From: Acidimicrobiales bacterium
GTDB lineage: Bacteria > Actinomycetota > Acidimicrobiia > Acidimicrobiales > AC-9
Assembly (NCBI GenBank): GCA_036270875.1
Contig: DATBBR010000149.1
Location: forward strand, 1-34,330
Length of the DNA: 34,330 nt
Reading direction: 5' to 3'
The translations under genes and the position numbers were made by a program. Below, piece by piece: positions 23,388 to 32,922 of the stretch (positions are counted from its first letter, which is position 1; every line of letters begins with the position of its first letter). The notes beneath the pieces were generated by a model, which ran no database searches, was not told where the DNA came from, and was given only the letters and a program-made list of their open reading frames with translations.

Positions 23388-23398
23388 TGACGGAGCAA

Positions 23399-23853
23399 AT
23401 AAATGGTAGCGGTACTTATGTGTGTCGAGGTGGATGGTGCAGTGTCGCGCGTGTCATAGAGCGGACGCGGTCCACGTCAGCGGGGTCACGTGCGCATCGC
23501 GCGTCGTACTTCGTTGGGTCTTGACGTAGGTTTAATCGGGTTGCGGATCAGTCTCGATTGCTTCCGAACCGGGGGGAGGACGGGGTTCTAAACAGGAGCG
23601 CCGACGGTGGCGGGAACTCGGCCCTCTTCGGCACCTCCACATTCCCGTCGTGGCCCGAGTTTCCCGAAGCAGACTCTTCGGTGTCTGCTGGAGCAGGAAC
23701 GGCATGTACGGCCCGGGAGCCAGCCAGGTTGGGGGTGACTCGCAGAGGGCGCCGAGCCACGGCACTATTGAGACGAGGTGATCTGGGGCGGAGACCTCCA
23801 AGGAGGTTCCTGACCCACGCCGCGTCGACGACGGCCGAGCCCCAGGACCGATT
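23399..23853 (+). other. Long non-coding region before the lytic-like gene
   Basis: No convincing gene lies in these 455 bases. The left part (23399-23540) is less GC-rich than its surroundings, with TTGACG at 23521 and TTTAAT at 23531 but no correctly spaced promoter pair. The right part carries structured elements: a UUCG-capped hairpin at 23668-23689, a riboswitch-like stretch at 23712-23757, and a hairpin at 23794-23807 that holds AAGGAGGT. That last sequence has no start codon at usable distance. The region reads as a long structured 5' leader for the gene at 23854. Confidence 0.6.
23655..23795 (+). promoter_or_regulatory. Candidate structured leader, possibly ydaO-like (c-di-AMP riboswitch)
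   Basis: AGCAGAC (23668-23674) pairs with GTCTGCT (23683-23689) and is closed by a C(UUCG)G loop. It is followed by CCCGGGAGCCA (23712-23722), GGGGGTGACTC (23731-23741) and AGGGCGCCGAGCC (23745-23757). These resemble conserved blocks of ydaO leaders, which often precede cell-wall hydrolase genes in Actinobacteria. The usual 3' block ending CAGCTAACC is not recognisable, so the match is partial and the identity unproven. Confidence 0.3.
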
Positions 23854-24729
23854 GTGCCCACCCTGGAAGACACACCACCCTCCGGTACCGCGCTGAGCTC
23901 TCCCCGGCCCCGTAGGGGCCGGCGACTGGCACTCGTCGCCCTCGCCCTCGCCGTCGTCGCCGGCGGTGTCGCCTTCGCGGTCACCCGGATCGGCGGACCG
24001 AGCGCAGCCCCGGGGTGCACCGCCACGGTGGCGTCCCGCAGCTACCCGCTCGAGCTGGCCCAGGCGGCGAACGCAGCCACGATCGCCGCCGTCGGCAAGC
24101 GCAACGGCGTCGAGGACCACGGCGTGACGGTCGCCCTGGCTGCCGCCCTCCAGGAGTCGAGGCTGCACAACCTCCCCAATGGCGATCTCGACTCCGTCGG
24201 GCTCTTCCAGCAGCGCCCCTCCCAGGGTTGGGGACCCGCGTCGCAGCTCGTCGTGCCCAGCTACGCGGCGTCGGCGTTCTACCGGGCCCTCGTGCAGATC
24301 CCGGGGTGGCCATCGTTGCCCGTCACCGAAGCCGCCCAGCGGGTGCAGCGCAGCGCCGCGCCCGATGCCTACGCCTTCTGGGAGCCAGAGGCCCGCGACC
24401 TGGCCCAGGTGCTGACCGGAGAGGTCCCCAGCGGCCTCACCTGCCAGTTCTCGACACCGACCAAGACCAGCGGGTCCAGCACCCTCACCGACGCCATGGC
24501 CACCGAGCTCGGTTCACCCGCCCTGGGCGCCACCGTGACGCCAGCCCGGGGCTGGACGGTGGCGAGCTGGCTCGTGGCCTACGCCTACACCTACCGCGTC
24601 ACGGCCGTGAGCTTCGCCGGCATGCGGTGGACGCCCTCGTCGGCCAAATGGGCGTCGACCCCCCCGGTGCAGCAGCAGGTGCAGCTGACCCAAGCCGGGT
24701 CGGCGGGGGCCGGCAGCTCCAGCAGCTAG
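23854..24729 (+). CDS. Membrane-anchored lysozyme/transglycosylase-like protein
   Basis: The 291-residue protein has one N-terminal membrane helix (about 24-45, LALVALALAVVAGGVAFAV) after a basic stretch, so the rest lies outside the membrane. Residues about 65-190 resemble lysozyme-like folds: a candidate catalytic Glu in AALQESRL (E101), then LDSVGLFQQRPSQGWG and an AFYRALVQIPGW helix. Such actinobacterial proteins are often left as hypothetical or misnamed, so the enzymatic role is inferred. The C-terminal part (195-291) is Ser/Thr-rich and ends in a Gly/Ser tail. The GTG has AGGA about 6 nt upstream, after a long structured leader. Its stop shares a CTAG with the stop of the convergent NlpC/P60 gene, another cell-wall enzyme. 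Confidence 0.7.
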   Translation: MPTLEDTPPSGTALSSPRPRRGRRLALVALALAVVAGGVAFAVTRIGGPSAAPGCTATVASRSYPLELAQAANAATIAAVGKRNGVEDHGVTVALAAALQESRLHNLPNGDLDSVGLFQQRPSQGWGPASQLVVPSYAASAFYRALVQIPGWPSLPVTEAAQRVQRSAAPDAYAFWEPEARDLAQVLTGEVPSGLTCQFSTPTKTSGSSTLTDAMATELGSPALGATVTPARGWTVASWLVAYAYTYRVTAVSFAGMRWTPSSAKWASTPPVQQQVQLTQAGSAGAGSSSS

Positions 24730-25427
24730 GGCCGGCTGGCCCCCACGAGGCCGGAGCGGATGGGATTGATGCTCACGACGGTGCCGGAGTCCTCCGCCTC
24801 GATCATCCGACCAGGGCTCACGTACATGGTCACGTGACCGATGTTGCTGGTGCTCGACCCGAAGTACAGCAGGTCGCCGGGTTGGAGGCTGGACAGCGCC
24901 ACGTGGGGTGTCGAGCTGTACTGGTCGGTGGCGGAGTGCGGCAGGGAGACGCCGGCGGCCCTCCACGCCCACATGGTCAACCCCGAGCAGTCGAAGCTGC
25001 TGGGCCCGGCGCCGGCGTAGCGGTAGGGCTTGCCCAGCTCGGCCTCTGCCGCGGCCAGGGCCCGCTGACCCGGTCCTGCGTCAGCTGAGGGGGCGGCGAC
25101 GGACGGTCCCGACGCCGGTCGGGGACTCGAAGATCGGGCGCTGGCCGCCCTGAGCCAGGCGGCCGTCTGCTGGAGGCGCTGGGCCTCGGCCTGGTCGGCG
25201 GCCGCCGCCAGCCGCTGCTCGAGCTGGCCCAGGGCCGCCTGCTCCGAGGAGATGCCGGGGCTCAGCGACGAGGTCGCCGAGCTCGCCTCCGCCACCAGTG
25301 GCGACTTGGTGGACGCGTTGAGAACGCCGGTTCCTTTCCCCCCGGAGTGAAGCCCGGCCACCAGGGCCGACAGGACGAGGGCGATAGCCGCCATGGTGCC
25401 GATGAGATATCGGTTGGGCCATGTCAC
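24726..25427 (-). CDS. NlpC/P60 family cell-wall endopeptidase
   Basis: With the GTG at 25427 the protein has 233 residues. It contains one membrane helix at about 9-25 (IGTMAAIALVLSALVAG), an Ala/Gln-rich probable coiled coil at about 60-98 and an NlpC/P60 domain at about 120-230. C147 (FDCSGLTMWAW) and H198 (NIGHVTMYV) are the catalytic pair. The third polar residue, often His, appears as Glu-Ala-Glu in MIEAEDSG. It should cleave peptidoglycan stem peptides at the cell surface. The start is uncertain: a TTG at 25502 would add 25 coding-looking residues. It converges on the lysozyme-like gene with a 4-bp overlap and is divergent from aconitase. Confidence 0.85.
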   Translation of the reverse strand: MTWPNRYLIGTMAAIALVLSALVAGLHSGGKGTGVLNASTKSPLVAEASSATSSLSPGISSEQAALGQLEQRLAAAADQAEAQRLQQTAAWLRAASARSSSPRPASGPSVAAPSADAGPGQRALAAAEAELGKPYRYAGAGPSSFDCSGLTMWAWRAAGVSLPHSATDQYSSTPHVALSSLQPGDLLYFGSSTSNIGHVTMYVSPGRMIEAEDSGTVVSINPIRSGLVGASRP

Positions 25428-25578
25428 GCGCTCGTACCCCGCTTCGAGCTCGTCGTGGGTGGCTGAGCCCCAGCAACCCCAGCTGTCGCCGATGAACTTC
25501 AAGAGGGTAACGAGCGACGGGCCCCCGATGCCAACCGGCGTCTGTGGCCGCCGGAGCGCCGAGCAACGCGGGCGGGGG

Positions 25579-25584
25579 TAGGTT
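25579..25584 (+). promoter_or_regulatory. Candidate -10 (TAGGTT) for aconitase
   Basis: TAGGTT fits TANNNT and would give a transcript start near 25591, leaving a leader of about 42 nt with the AGGAGG ribosome site. It lies in the gap between divergent aconitase and NlpC/P60 genes. No -35 was recognised. Confidence 0.35.
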
Positions 25585-25632
25585 GCGACCAGGGTCTCAA
25601 TGAGGCAGCAACGAGGACGGCAGGAGGAACAG

Positions 25633-28473
<2,841 letters not shown>

Positions 28474-28486
28474 CGGCCGCGCTCTG

Positions 28487-28954
28487 CTACTGCAGCTGAC
28501 GCCAGTAGACGAGCGCGTCCTCGCCGTCGACCGCCGACGGCACCCGGCCAACGACAGTGAACCCGATGGACTCGTAGAGGCTGCGCGCCGGGTTGGACTC
28601 GAACACGAGGTTGAACAGCAGGGCGTCGAAGCCCAGGCGACGTGCCTCGATCATCGAGTGCTCGACGAGCGCCCGGCCGATCCCGGTGCCCCGGTGCTCG
28701 GCGACCACGAAGTACCCGGCGTTGGCGATGTGGGCGGCGCGTCCGACGAAGTTCGGCTTCACGTAGTAGGCGCCCGCCAGCTCACCGTGTTCCCGCGCCG
28801 CCACAACGATGGCGGAGCGGGCCAACCAGTAGTCGTCGAACTCGGCCCGATCGAGCGGAGGCGCCTGCGGGAAGCCCTCCTTGTCGTCCACGATCCGGGC
28901 GAAGGCGACGAAGAGCTCGTCGTGATCGCTGTCGGTGGCGGCAGCCAGATCCAC
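28487..28954 (-). CDS. GNAT family N-acetyltransferase
   Basis: The protein of about 155 residues has the GNAT fold. The acetyl-CoA loop is visible as VVAEHRGTGIGRALVEHSMI (about 86-105), preceded by HIANAGYFV and followed by LLFNLVFESNPARSLYESIG and FTVVGRVP. It probably acetylates a small amine or protein; the substrate is unknown. The start is inferred: GTG 28954 is the first start in frame after the thiolase-like gene, 53 bp downstream of that stop, with only a weak GAGAG ribosome site. It is likely the last gene of the operon beginning at 31629 and is convergent with aconitase, 13 bp away. Confidence 0.85.
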   Translation of the reverse strand: MDLAAATDSDHDELFVAFARIVDDKEGFPQAPPLDRAEFDDYWLARSAIVVAAREHGELAGAYYVKPNFVGRAAHIANAGYFVVAEHRGTGIGRALVEHSMIEARRLGFDALLFNLVFESNPARSLYESIGFTVVGRVPSAVDGEDALVYWRQLQ

Positions 28955-29007
28955 CGCACGGGAGCTCTCGCGCGGCCCCCGCCGGCCCGGCGTCGAACGC
29001 GCGCCGA

Positions 29008-30207
29008 TCAGCCCGGCTGCGAGCCCACGACGCCCACGAACGAGACCATCTCGCCCGGGTAGCCACCCAGGTTGTGAGTGAGCGCCAGGCCACGATCGGC
29101 GGCCGAGGCGACCCGACGGTCGTCTGGGGCCTCGCCCCGGAGCTGGAGCCAGCACTCGAACATCATGCGCAGCCCCGACGCTCCGACCGGGTGGCCGAAG
29201 CTCTTCAGCCCGCCGTCGGGGTTGACGGGAAGGTCGCCGTCCAGGTCGAAGCTCCCGGCCAGCTCCTCCTTCCACGCCGTGCCCCGCTCGGCGAATCCCA
29301 GGTCCTCCATGAGCACCAGCTCCGTCGGCGTGAAGCAGTCGTGGACCTCGGCCATGGCCAGCTGGCGGCGCGGATCGGTGACGCCCGCCTGCTTGTAGGC
29401 GTCGGCGGCGCACCGCTCGACCTCGGGGAAGTGGGTGAAGTCGTACTCGGGGTCGATCACACCCGATCCGGTGCCGGCCACCAGCGACAGCGCCTTCACG
29501 TAGATGGGCCGGTCCGTGTACCGGTGGGCGTCCTCCGCCCGCACCACGATGGCCGCCGCCGCGCCGTCGGCGACCCCGGCACAGTCGTACACCCCGAGCG
29601 GCCCCGCCACGCGCGGCATGTTGCAGATGACGTCCTGAGCCACCTCGCGACGGAACTGGGCCCGTGAGTTGCGGGCCCCGTTGTGATGGTTCTTCCAGGC
29701 GATGCGGGCCAGCACGTCCTTGAGCTCGGCCTCGTCGACCCCGTACTTCTTGGCGTAGGCCGGGGCGACGAGGCTGAACATGGCGGCGGCCGTCAGCGAC
29801 CGGCCGGTGCCGTCGGTCGGAGCCTTGCCGGCTCCGCTGAGGCCCTGGTAGCCGCCATCCTTCACCTTCTCCACGCCGATGGCCATGGCCACGTCGTAGC
29901 CGCCCGCAGCCACTGCGTAGGCGGCGCCGCGCAGGGCCTCCGAGCCCGTGGCGCAGAAGTTCTCCACGTGGGTCACCGGCTTGTCGTGGAGCTTGAGCGG
30001 GCGAGCCAGGGCGATACCGCTGTTCCCTGACATGGCGGTGCCGAGCCAGTAGGCGTCGACATCGGCCTTCTCCATCCCGGCCGAGGCGAAGGTCTCCTGG
30101 GCGGCGTCGACCAGCATGTCGTCGGTGCTCTTGTTCCAGTGCTCGCGAAACGGGGTGCATCCCATCCCGACGATGGCCACCTTGTCCTTGATGCCGTGCG
30201 ATGCCAC
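29008..30207 (-). CDS. Thiolase-like protein (SCP-x/lipid-transfer type)
   Basis: The 399-residue protein belongs to the thiolase superfamily. C85 (ENFCATGSEAL) is the acyl-carrying nucleophile, H289-D-C291 (EVHDCFTPTE) and H339 (GGLKSFGHPVGASG) complete the site, and NLGGYPGE near the end replaces the Cys loop of biosynthetic thiolases. This pattern is that of SCP-x thiolases and Ltp proteins, which cleave or retro-aldol acyl-CoA side chains, often with a DUF35 partner. It starts 3 bp after the stop of the HMG-CoA-synthase-like/DUF35 fusion, with AAGGAG upstream inside that gap region, so the two proteins likely form a complex. The GNAT gene follows. Confidence 0.9.
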   Translation of the reverse strand: MASHGIKDKVAIVGMGCTPFREHWNKSTDDMLVDAAQETFASAGMEKADVDAYWLGTAMSGNSGIALARPLKLHDKPVTHVENFCATGSEALRGAAYAVAAGGYDVAMAIGVEKVKDGGYQGLSGAGKAPTDGTGRSLTAAAMFSLVAPAYAKKYGVDEAELKDVLARIAWKNHHNGARNSRAQFRREVAQDVICNMPRVAGPLGVYDCAGVADGAAAAIVVRAEDAHRYTDRPIYVKALSLVAGTGSGVIDPEYDFTHFPEVERCAADAYKQAGVTDPRRQLAMAEVHDCFTPTELVLMEDLGFAERGTAWKEELAGSFDLDGDLPVNPDGGLKSFGHPVGASGLRMMFECWLQLRGEAPDDRRVASAADRGLALTHNLGGYPGEMVSFVGVVGSQPG

Positions 30208-30210
30208 TGA

Positions 30211-31629
30211 TCAGCTCCTTGGGATCCGAATGGGTCGGGCCTTCCAAAAATAGTTGTGGATGCCGTCGGCGGTGGAGAGGCGGCGGAACGTCATCTCGAC
30301 CCGGTCGCCGATCGACAGGTCCTCGGCGTCGACGTCGGTGAGCTCGGACGCGAAGCGCCCACCACCGTCGAAGTCGAGAACGGCGAAGACCACCGGCGGG
30401 CTGGGCGAGTAGACGAGCCGGTCGACCGTGAAGGTCACGACAGTGGCGGGGACGTCCGCCATCGGCACCGGCTCCATGTCGTCCACGGCGTCACCCTTCA
30501 TCGATATCCGCGCCGGGGGGAGATGGATGGCCCCGCTCGAGCGGTCTCGCGAGCCCACGAAGGCGAACTTCCACTCCTCGCTGCGGGCCGCGGCCGAGGA
30601 CGAGGTCCGCTCAGGCTCCGGGCGGCGGGGCGGCTCCACGGGCAACAGCCCCCGCCAGCTCAGGAACTTGGCGTAGGGGATGCTTGCGCCCGCCTCGACC
30701 TGGGCGGCAACGGGCCGCGCCGGCGTGAACGACGACAGGGCATCGCCGGCGCGGAACACCAGCACGTCAGCCCCGTCGGCCAGCACCACGAGGGCGATGA
30801 CCTGACCCGGTCGGGCCCCCTCCAGGGCCGAGGCGAGCAGCAGCCCGGGATGGGCGGTCCCGGTGTTGCCCACCGTCGTCGACAGGTCGTCGACCAGCGC
30901 CTCCTTGGCTGTTCCCAGCCGGCCGGCGAGCGAGCGCACGGCCCGGGCGTGGGTGCCGGTGACGACGATCCGGTCGACCTGCTCGGCCGTGATCGTCGAC
31001 GCCTTGAGGGCGTCGTTCCACGCCCGCTCGCCGAGGGGAAGGTAGGCAGTCTCGCCGAAGCGCTCCTCCCACACCTTCGAGCGCACGTCCCCCGGCGCGC
31101 GCCAGCGGTCGGTGAACTCCTCGGTGGCCGACGCCCCGCCCAGGTAGGTGGCCAGCACCGGTCCATCCGACTCGCTTCCAGTCAGGATGGCTGCGGCGCC
31201 GTCGCCACCGGAAGACTCATCCGCGCTAGAGGGCAGTCCCGTCCGCATGTCGGAGGTCACCACGAGGACCGAGCGAGTGCTGTCCAGGGCGGCTCGCAGC
31301 GCTCCCACGCCCGAGCGCACGGCCCCGCCCATGTCGATCGCCGGCCGGTCGGAGTCCAATCGCAGGGCGGCGTGGATGGCTGTGGCGTTCGTCTTGTCCT
31401 GGTAGGCCGGCGTCGCAGTGGAGAACCACAGCTCGTCCGGCTCGTGCCCCGCGGGGGACGAGTCGAGGGCCAGTCGGGCCGCCTCCATCCCCATCGTCGT
31501 GGTGTCCTCGTCGTAGGAGGCCACCGATCTGGTGCCCTTGGCGGGCGCTCCGCCGAGCACCTCGGCGATGGCGGAGCGAGCCAGGCGTCGATACGGCACG
31601 TAGCTGCTGAAGCTGAGGATTCCTCGCAT
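30211..31629 (-). CDS. HMG-CoA synthase-like (KAS III fold) protein fused to a DUF35 OB-fold, catalytic Cys replaced
   Basis: This 472-residue protein joins a thiolase-fold HMG-CoA-synthase-like domain (1-305) to a C-terminal DUF35 OB-fold (about 310-472). Motifs of the first are SYVPYRRL, ASYDEDTTTMGMEAARLAL, H228 (VVTGTHARAV) and N256 (TVGNTGTAHPG). The segment that normally reads FACKAGTAAL, with the acyl-enzyme Cys, reads GAVRSGVGAL, so Cys is Val104 and condensation by the normal route is not possible. In the DUF35 part, the zinc-ribbon Cys residues are also missing (FAFVGSRDRS, LPPARIS). Archaea encode HMG-CoA synthase, DUF35 and thiolase separately as one complex; here two parts are fused and the thiolase is the next gene. 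A scaffold or non-condensing role is likely. GAAGG lies 4 nt before the ATG. Confidence 0.85.
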   Translation of the reverse strand: MRGILSFSSYVPYRRLARSAIAEVLGGAPAKGTRSVASYDEDTTTMGMEAARLALDSSPAGHEPDELWFSTATPAYQDKTNATAIHAALRLDSDRPAIDMGGAVRSGVGALRAALDSTRSVLVVTSDMRTGLPSSADESSGGDGAAAILTGSESDGPVLATYLGGASATEEFTDRWRAPGDVRSKVWEERFGETAYLPLGERAWNDALKASTITAEQVDRIVVTGTHARAVRSLAGRLGTAKEALVDDLSTTVGNTGTAHPGLLLASALEGARPGQVIALVVLADGADVLVFRAGDALSSFTPARPVAAQVEAGASIPYAKFLSWRGLLPVEPPRRPEPERTSSSAAARSEEWKFAFVGSRDRSSGAIHLPPARISMKGDAVDDMEPVPMADVPATVVTFTVDRLVYSPSPPVVFAVLDFDGGGRFASELTDVDAEDLSIGDRVEMTFRRLSTADGIHNYFWKARPIRIPRS

Positions 31630-31680
31630 CGGACCTTCGGTCTTGGGGCTTGTGGGGTCTTTGTCGCTGTTGGCGCGGAT

Positions 31681-31696
31681 CTGACGTTCGAGTCAG
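31681..31696. promoter_or_regulatory. 16-bp palindrome, candidate operator of the thiolase operon
   Basis: CTGAC (31681-31685) and GTCAG (31692-31696) are inverted arms with a 6-bp centre. The site lies about 52 bp upstream of the operon start and just downstream of a TACACT -10 candidate, where a bound repressor would block elongation. The regulator is unknown. Confidence 0.35.
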
Positions 31697-31711
31697 TTTC
31701 CCTCCGGCGGC

Positions 31712-31717
31712 AGTGTA
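31712..31717 (-). promoter_or_regulatory. Candidate -10 (TACACT) for the thiolase operon
   Basis: TACACT on the minus strand fits TANNNT. Transcription would start near 31705, placing the 31681-31696 palindrome in the early transcribed region. No -35 was recognised. Confidence 0.3.
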
Positions 31718-31748
31718 CGCGCCACCCCGGTGCATCGCTGACGGAGGG

Positions 31749-32480
31749 TCAGGACCTGGCGGCGGGCGGCCCCGGTCCCGCTGCCCCCGGTCCCGCTGCC
31801 CCCGAGGCGGCGCGCCGGAGGAGGTCGCTGACCTCAGCGTCGGTGGTCTGGGAGAAGTCGTGGTACGAGAGCCCCACGGCGTGGAAGGGACGGGGCGTCG
31901 ACGCACAGATCACCTCGTCGGCCTCGGCCGCCAGCCGCTCACAGGTTTCCGCCGCGGCGGTCGGAACGGCCACCACGATGCGGGCCGGATAAAGGCGGCG
32001 GAGGGCCTGCACCGCGGCCCGCATGGTCGACCCTGTGGCCAGCCCGTCGTCGACGAGGATGGCGATCTTGCCCTTCACGTCGAGCGGTGGCATGCCCGAC
32101 CGGTAGGCCCCCAGGCGGCGCTCGAGCTCCTGCTCCTCGGCCGCGGCCACAGCCGCTATGCGCTCGGGTGGCACGTCGAGCGCCTCGACCACGTCCTCGT
32201 TCACGACCTGGACGCCGCCGCTGGCGATGGCGCCCATGGCCAGCTCCTCGTGGCCCGGAACCCCCAGCTTGCGGACCAGGAAGACGTCGAGAGGAGCCTG
32301 GAGCGCCTTCGCCACCTCGAACCCGACGGGAACGCCGCCCCTCGGCAGGGCGAGCACGACCACGTCGTCACGGCCGGCGTAGGCGGCCAGCTCCTTGGCC
32401 AGCGTCGTGCCGGCATCGAACCGGTCCTGAAATGCCGTCGCCTTCACTCCATTGGGGACTGGTCGCGGCTCCTTGCGCAC
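31749..32480 (-). CDS. Phosphoribosyltransferase-domain protein
   Basis: The 243-residue protein has a type I phosphoribosyltransferase fold. The PRPP loop is clear at AILVDDGLATGSTMRAAVQA (about 145-164), and LALPRGGVPVGFEVAKAL plus VFLVRKLGVPGHEELAMGAI form the flanking parts. This subgroup is common in Actinobacteria, and its true substrate is not known; some act as hydrolases or are fused to dienelactone hydrolase-like enzymes. The last residues (SGAAGPGAAGPGPPAARS) come from a tandem 15-bp repeat. The GTG at 32480 is used; GTG 32447, which gives a start right before KATAFQDR, is equally plausible and neither has a strong ribosome site. Confidence 0.85.
   Translation of the reverse strand: MRKEPRPVPNGVKATAFQDRFDAGTTLAKELAAYAGRDDVVVLALPRGGVPVGFEVAKALQAPLDVFLVRKLGVPGHEELAMGAIASGGVQVVNEDVVEALDVPPERIAAVAAAEEQELERRLGAYRSGMPPLDVKGKIAILVDDGLATGSTMRAAVQALRRLYPARIVVAVPTAAAETCERLAAEADEVICASTPRPFHAVGLSYHDFSQTTDAEVSDLLRRAASGAAGPGAAGPGPPAARS
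31771..31800. repeat. Two perfect 15-bp tandem repeats at the 3' end of the phosphoribosyltransferase gene
   Basis: CCCGGTCCCGCTGCC occurs at 31771-31785 and again at 31786-31800. Translated on the minus strand it gives the GAAGP repeat of the C-terminal tail. It keeps the reading frame and is a likely site of length variation. Confidence 0.9.
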
Positions 32481-32561
32481 GAGCTGCGCCGAAGCGGCTG
32501 GTGACCACGGTACCCCCCGGCGGCTCGTCCTCGTCCCGAAGATCGCCGGCGCACCTGTCGC

Positions 32562-32765
32562 TCAGCCGGGATCGTGCTCTTCGTCCTCGTCCAGGGGGAC
32601 TGCCCTGGCCTGCTCGAGGGCGTCGGCCTCGGGGACCTCGTTGCCGAGGTGCGGTGCCTCGTCGAGCTCCTCGTCGCTGACCTCGCGTCGCTGCTCGAGG
32701 GCGTCCGCCTCGGGCACGTCAGCGCCGAGCTTCGGGTCCTCGGCGGAGCTCACGGGAGCCGGCAT
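32562..32765 (-). CDS. Small acidic protein with duplicated VPEADALEQ motif
   Basis: The 67-residue acidic protein contains an internal duplication: PKLGADVPEADALEQRREV and then PHLGNEVPEADALEQARAV, separated by SDEELDEA. I recognise the VPEADALEQ motif from small actinobacterial proteins of unknown function but can give no role. The N- and C-termini are rich in Asp and Glu and probably disordered. Coding is supported by conservation of the repeat at protein level despite differing codons. The start is uncertain because no ribosome site is strong; GTG 32753 is an alternative. It lies 81 bp upstream of the phosphoribosyltransferase on the same strand and is divergent from the alcohol dehydrogenase. 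Confidence 0.65.
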   Translation of the reverse strand: MPAPVSSAEDPKLGADVPEADALEQRREVSDEELDEAPHLGNEVPEADALEQARAVPLDEDEEHDPG

Positions 32766-32882
32766 CCCGGTGTCGTCGGGCAGGTGCGGGCCATCACCTC
32801 CACGCTACAGGTGCTGGCGGCTTCGCCGCCCCGGACGATCAGTCCGCCGGCCGTCCCGGTGGTGGGCGAGGTCGCTCCAGCC

Positions 32883-32888
32883 TACGAT
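32883..32888 (+). promoter_or_regulatory. Candidate -10 (TACGAT) for the alcohol dehydrogenase
   Basis: TACGAT fits TANNNT closely and would start a transcript near 32895, giving a leader of about 28 nt before the GTG at 32923. No -35 was recognised. Confidence 0.4.
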
Positions 32889-32922
32889 CCCGTGCCGTGG
32901 GCGACGTCGAGCGGGTCCGGGC

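Noticed and set aside
23799-23806. AAGGAGGT as a ribosome-binding site
   Set aside because: No in-frame start codon follows at usable distance; the GTG at 23854 is 47 nt away. The sequence lies in a small hairpin instead.
23548-24168. Minus-strand open frame of 206 codons in the leader region
   Set aside because: It overlaps the structured leader and the start of the lysozyme-like gene, has no recognisable domain and has Arg/Gly-rich shadow composition.
30256-31992. Long plus-strand open frame (578 codons) opposite the HMG-CoA-synthase-like gene
   Set aside because: No domain is recognisable, and the minus-strand frame has clear ketosynthase-fold and DUF35 features.
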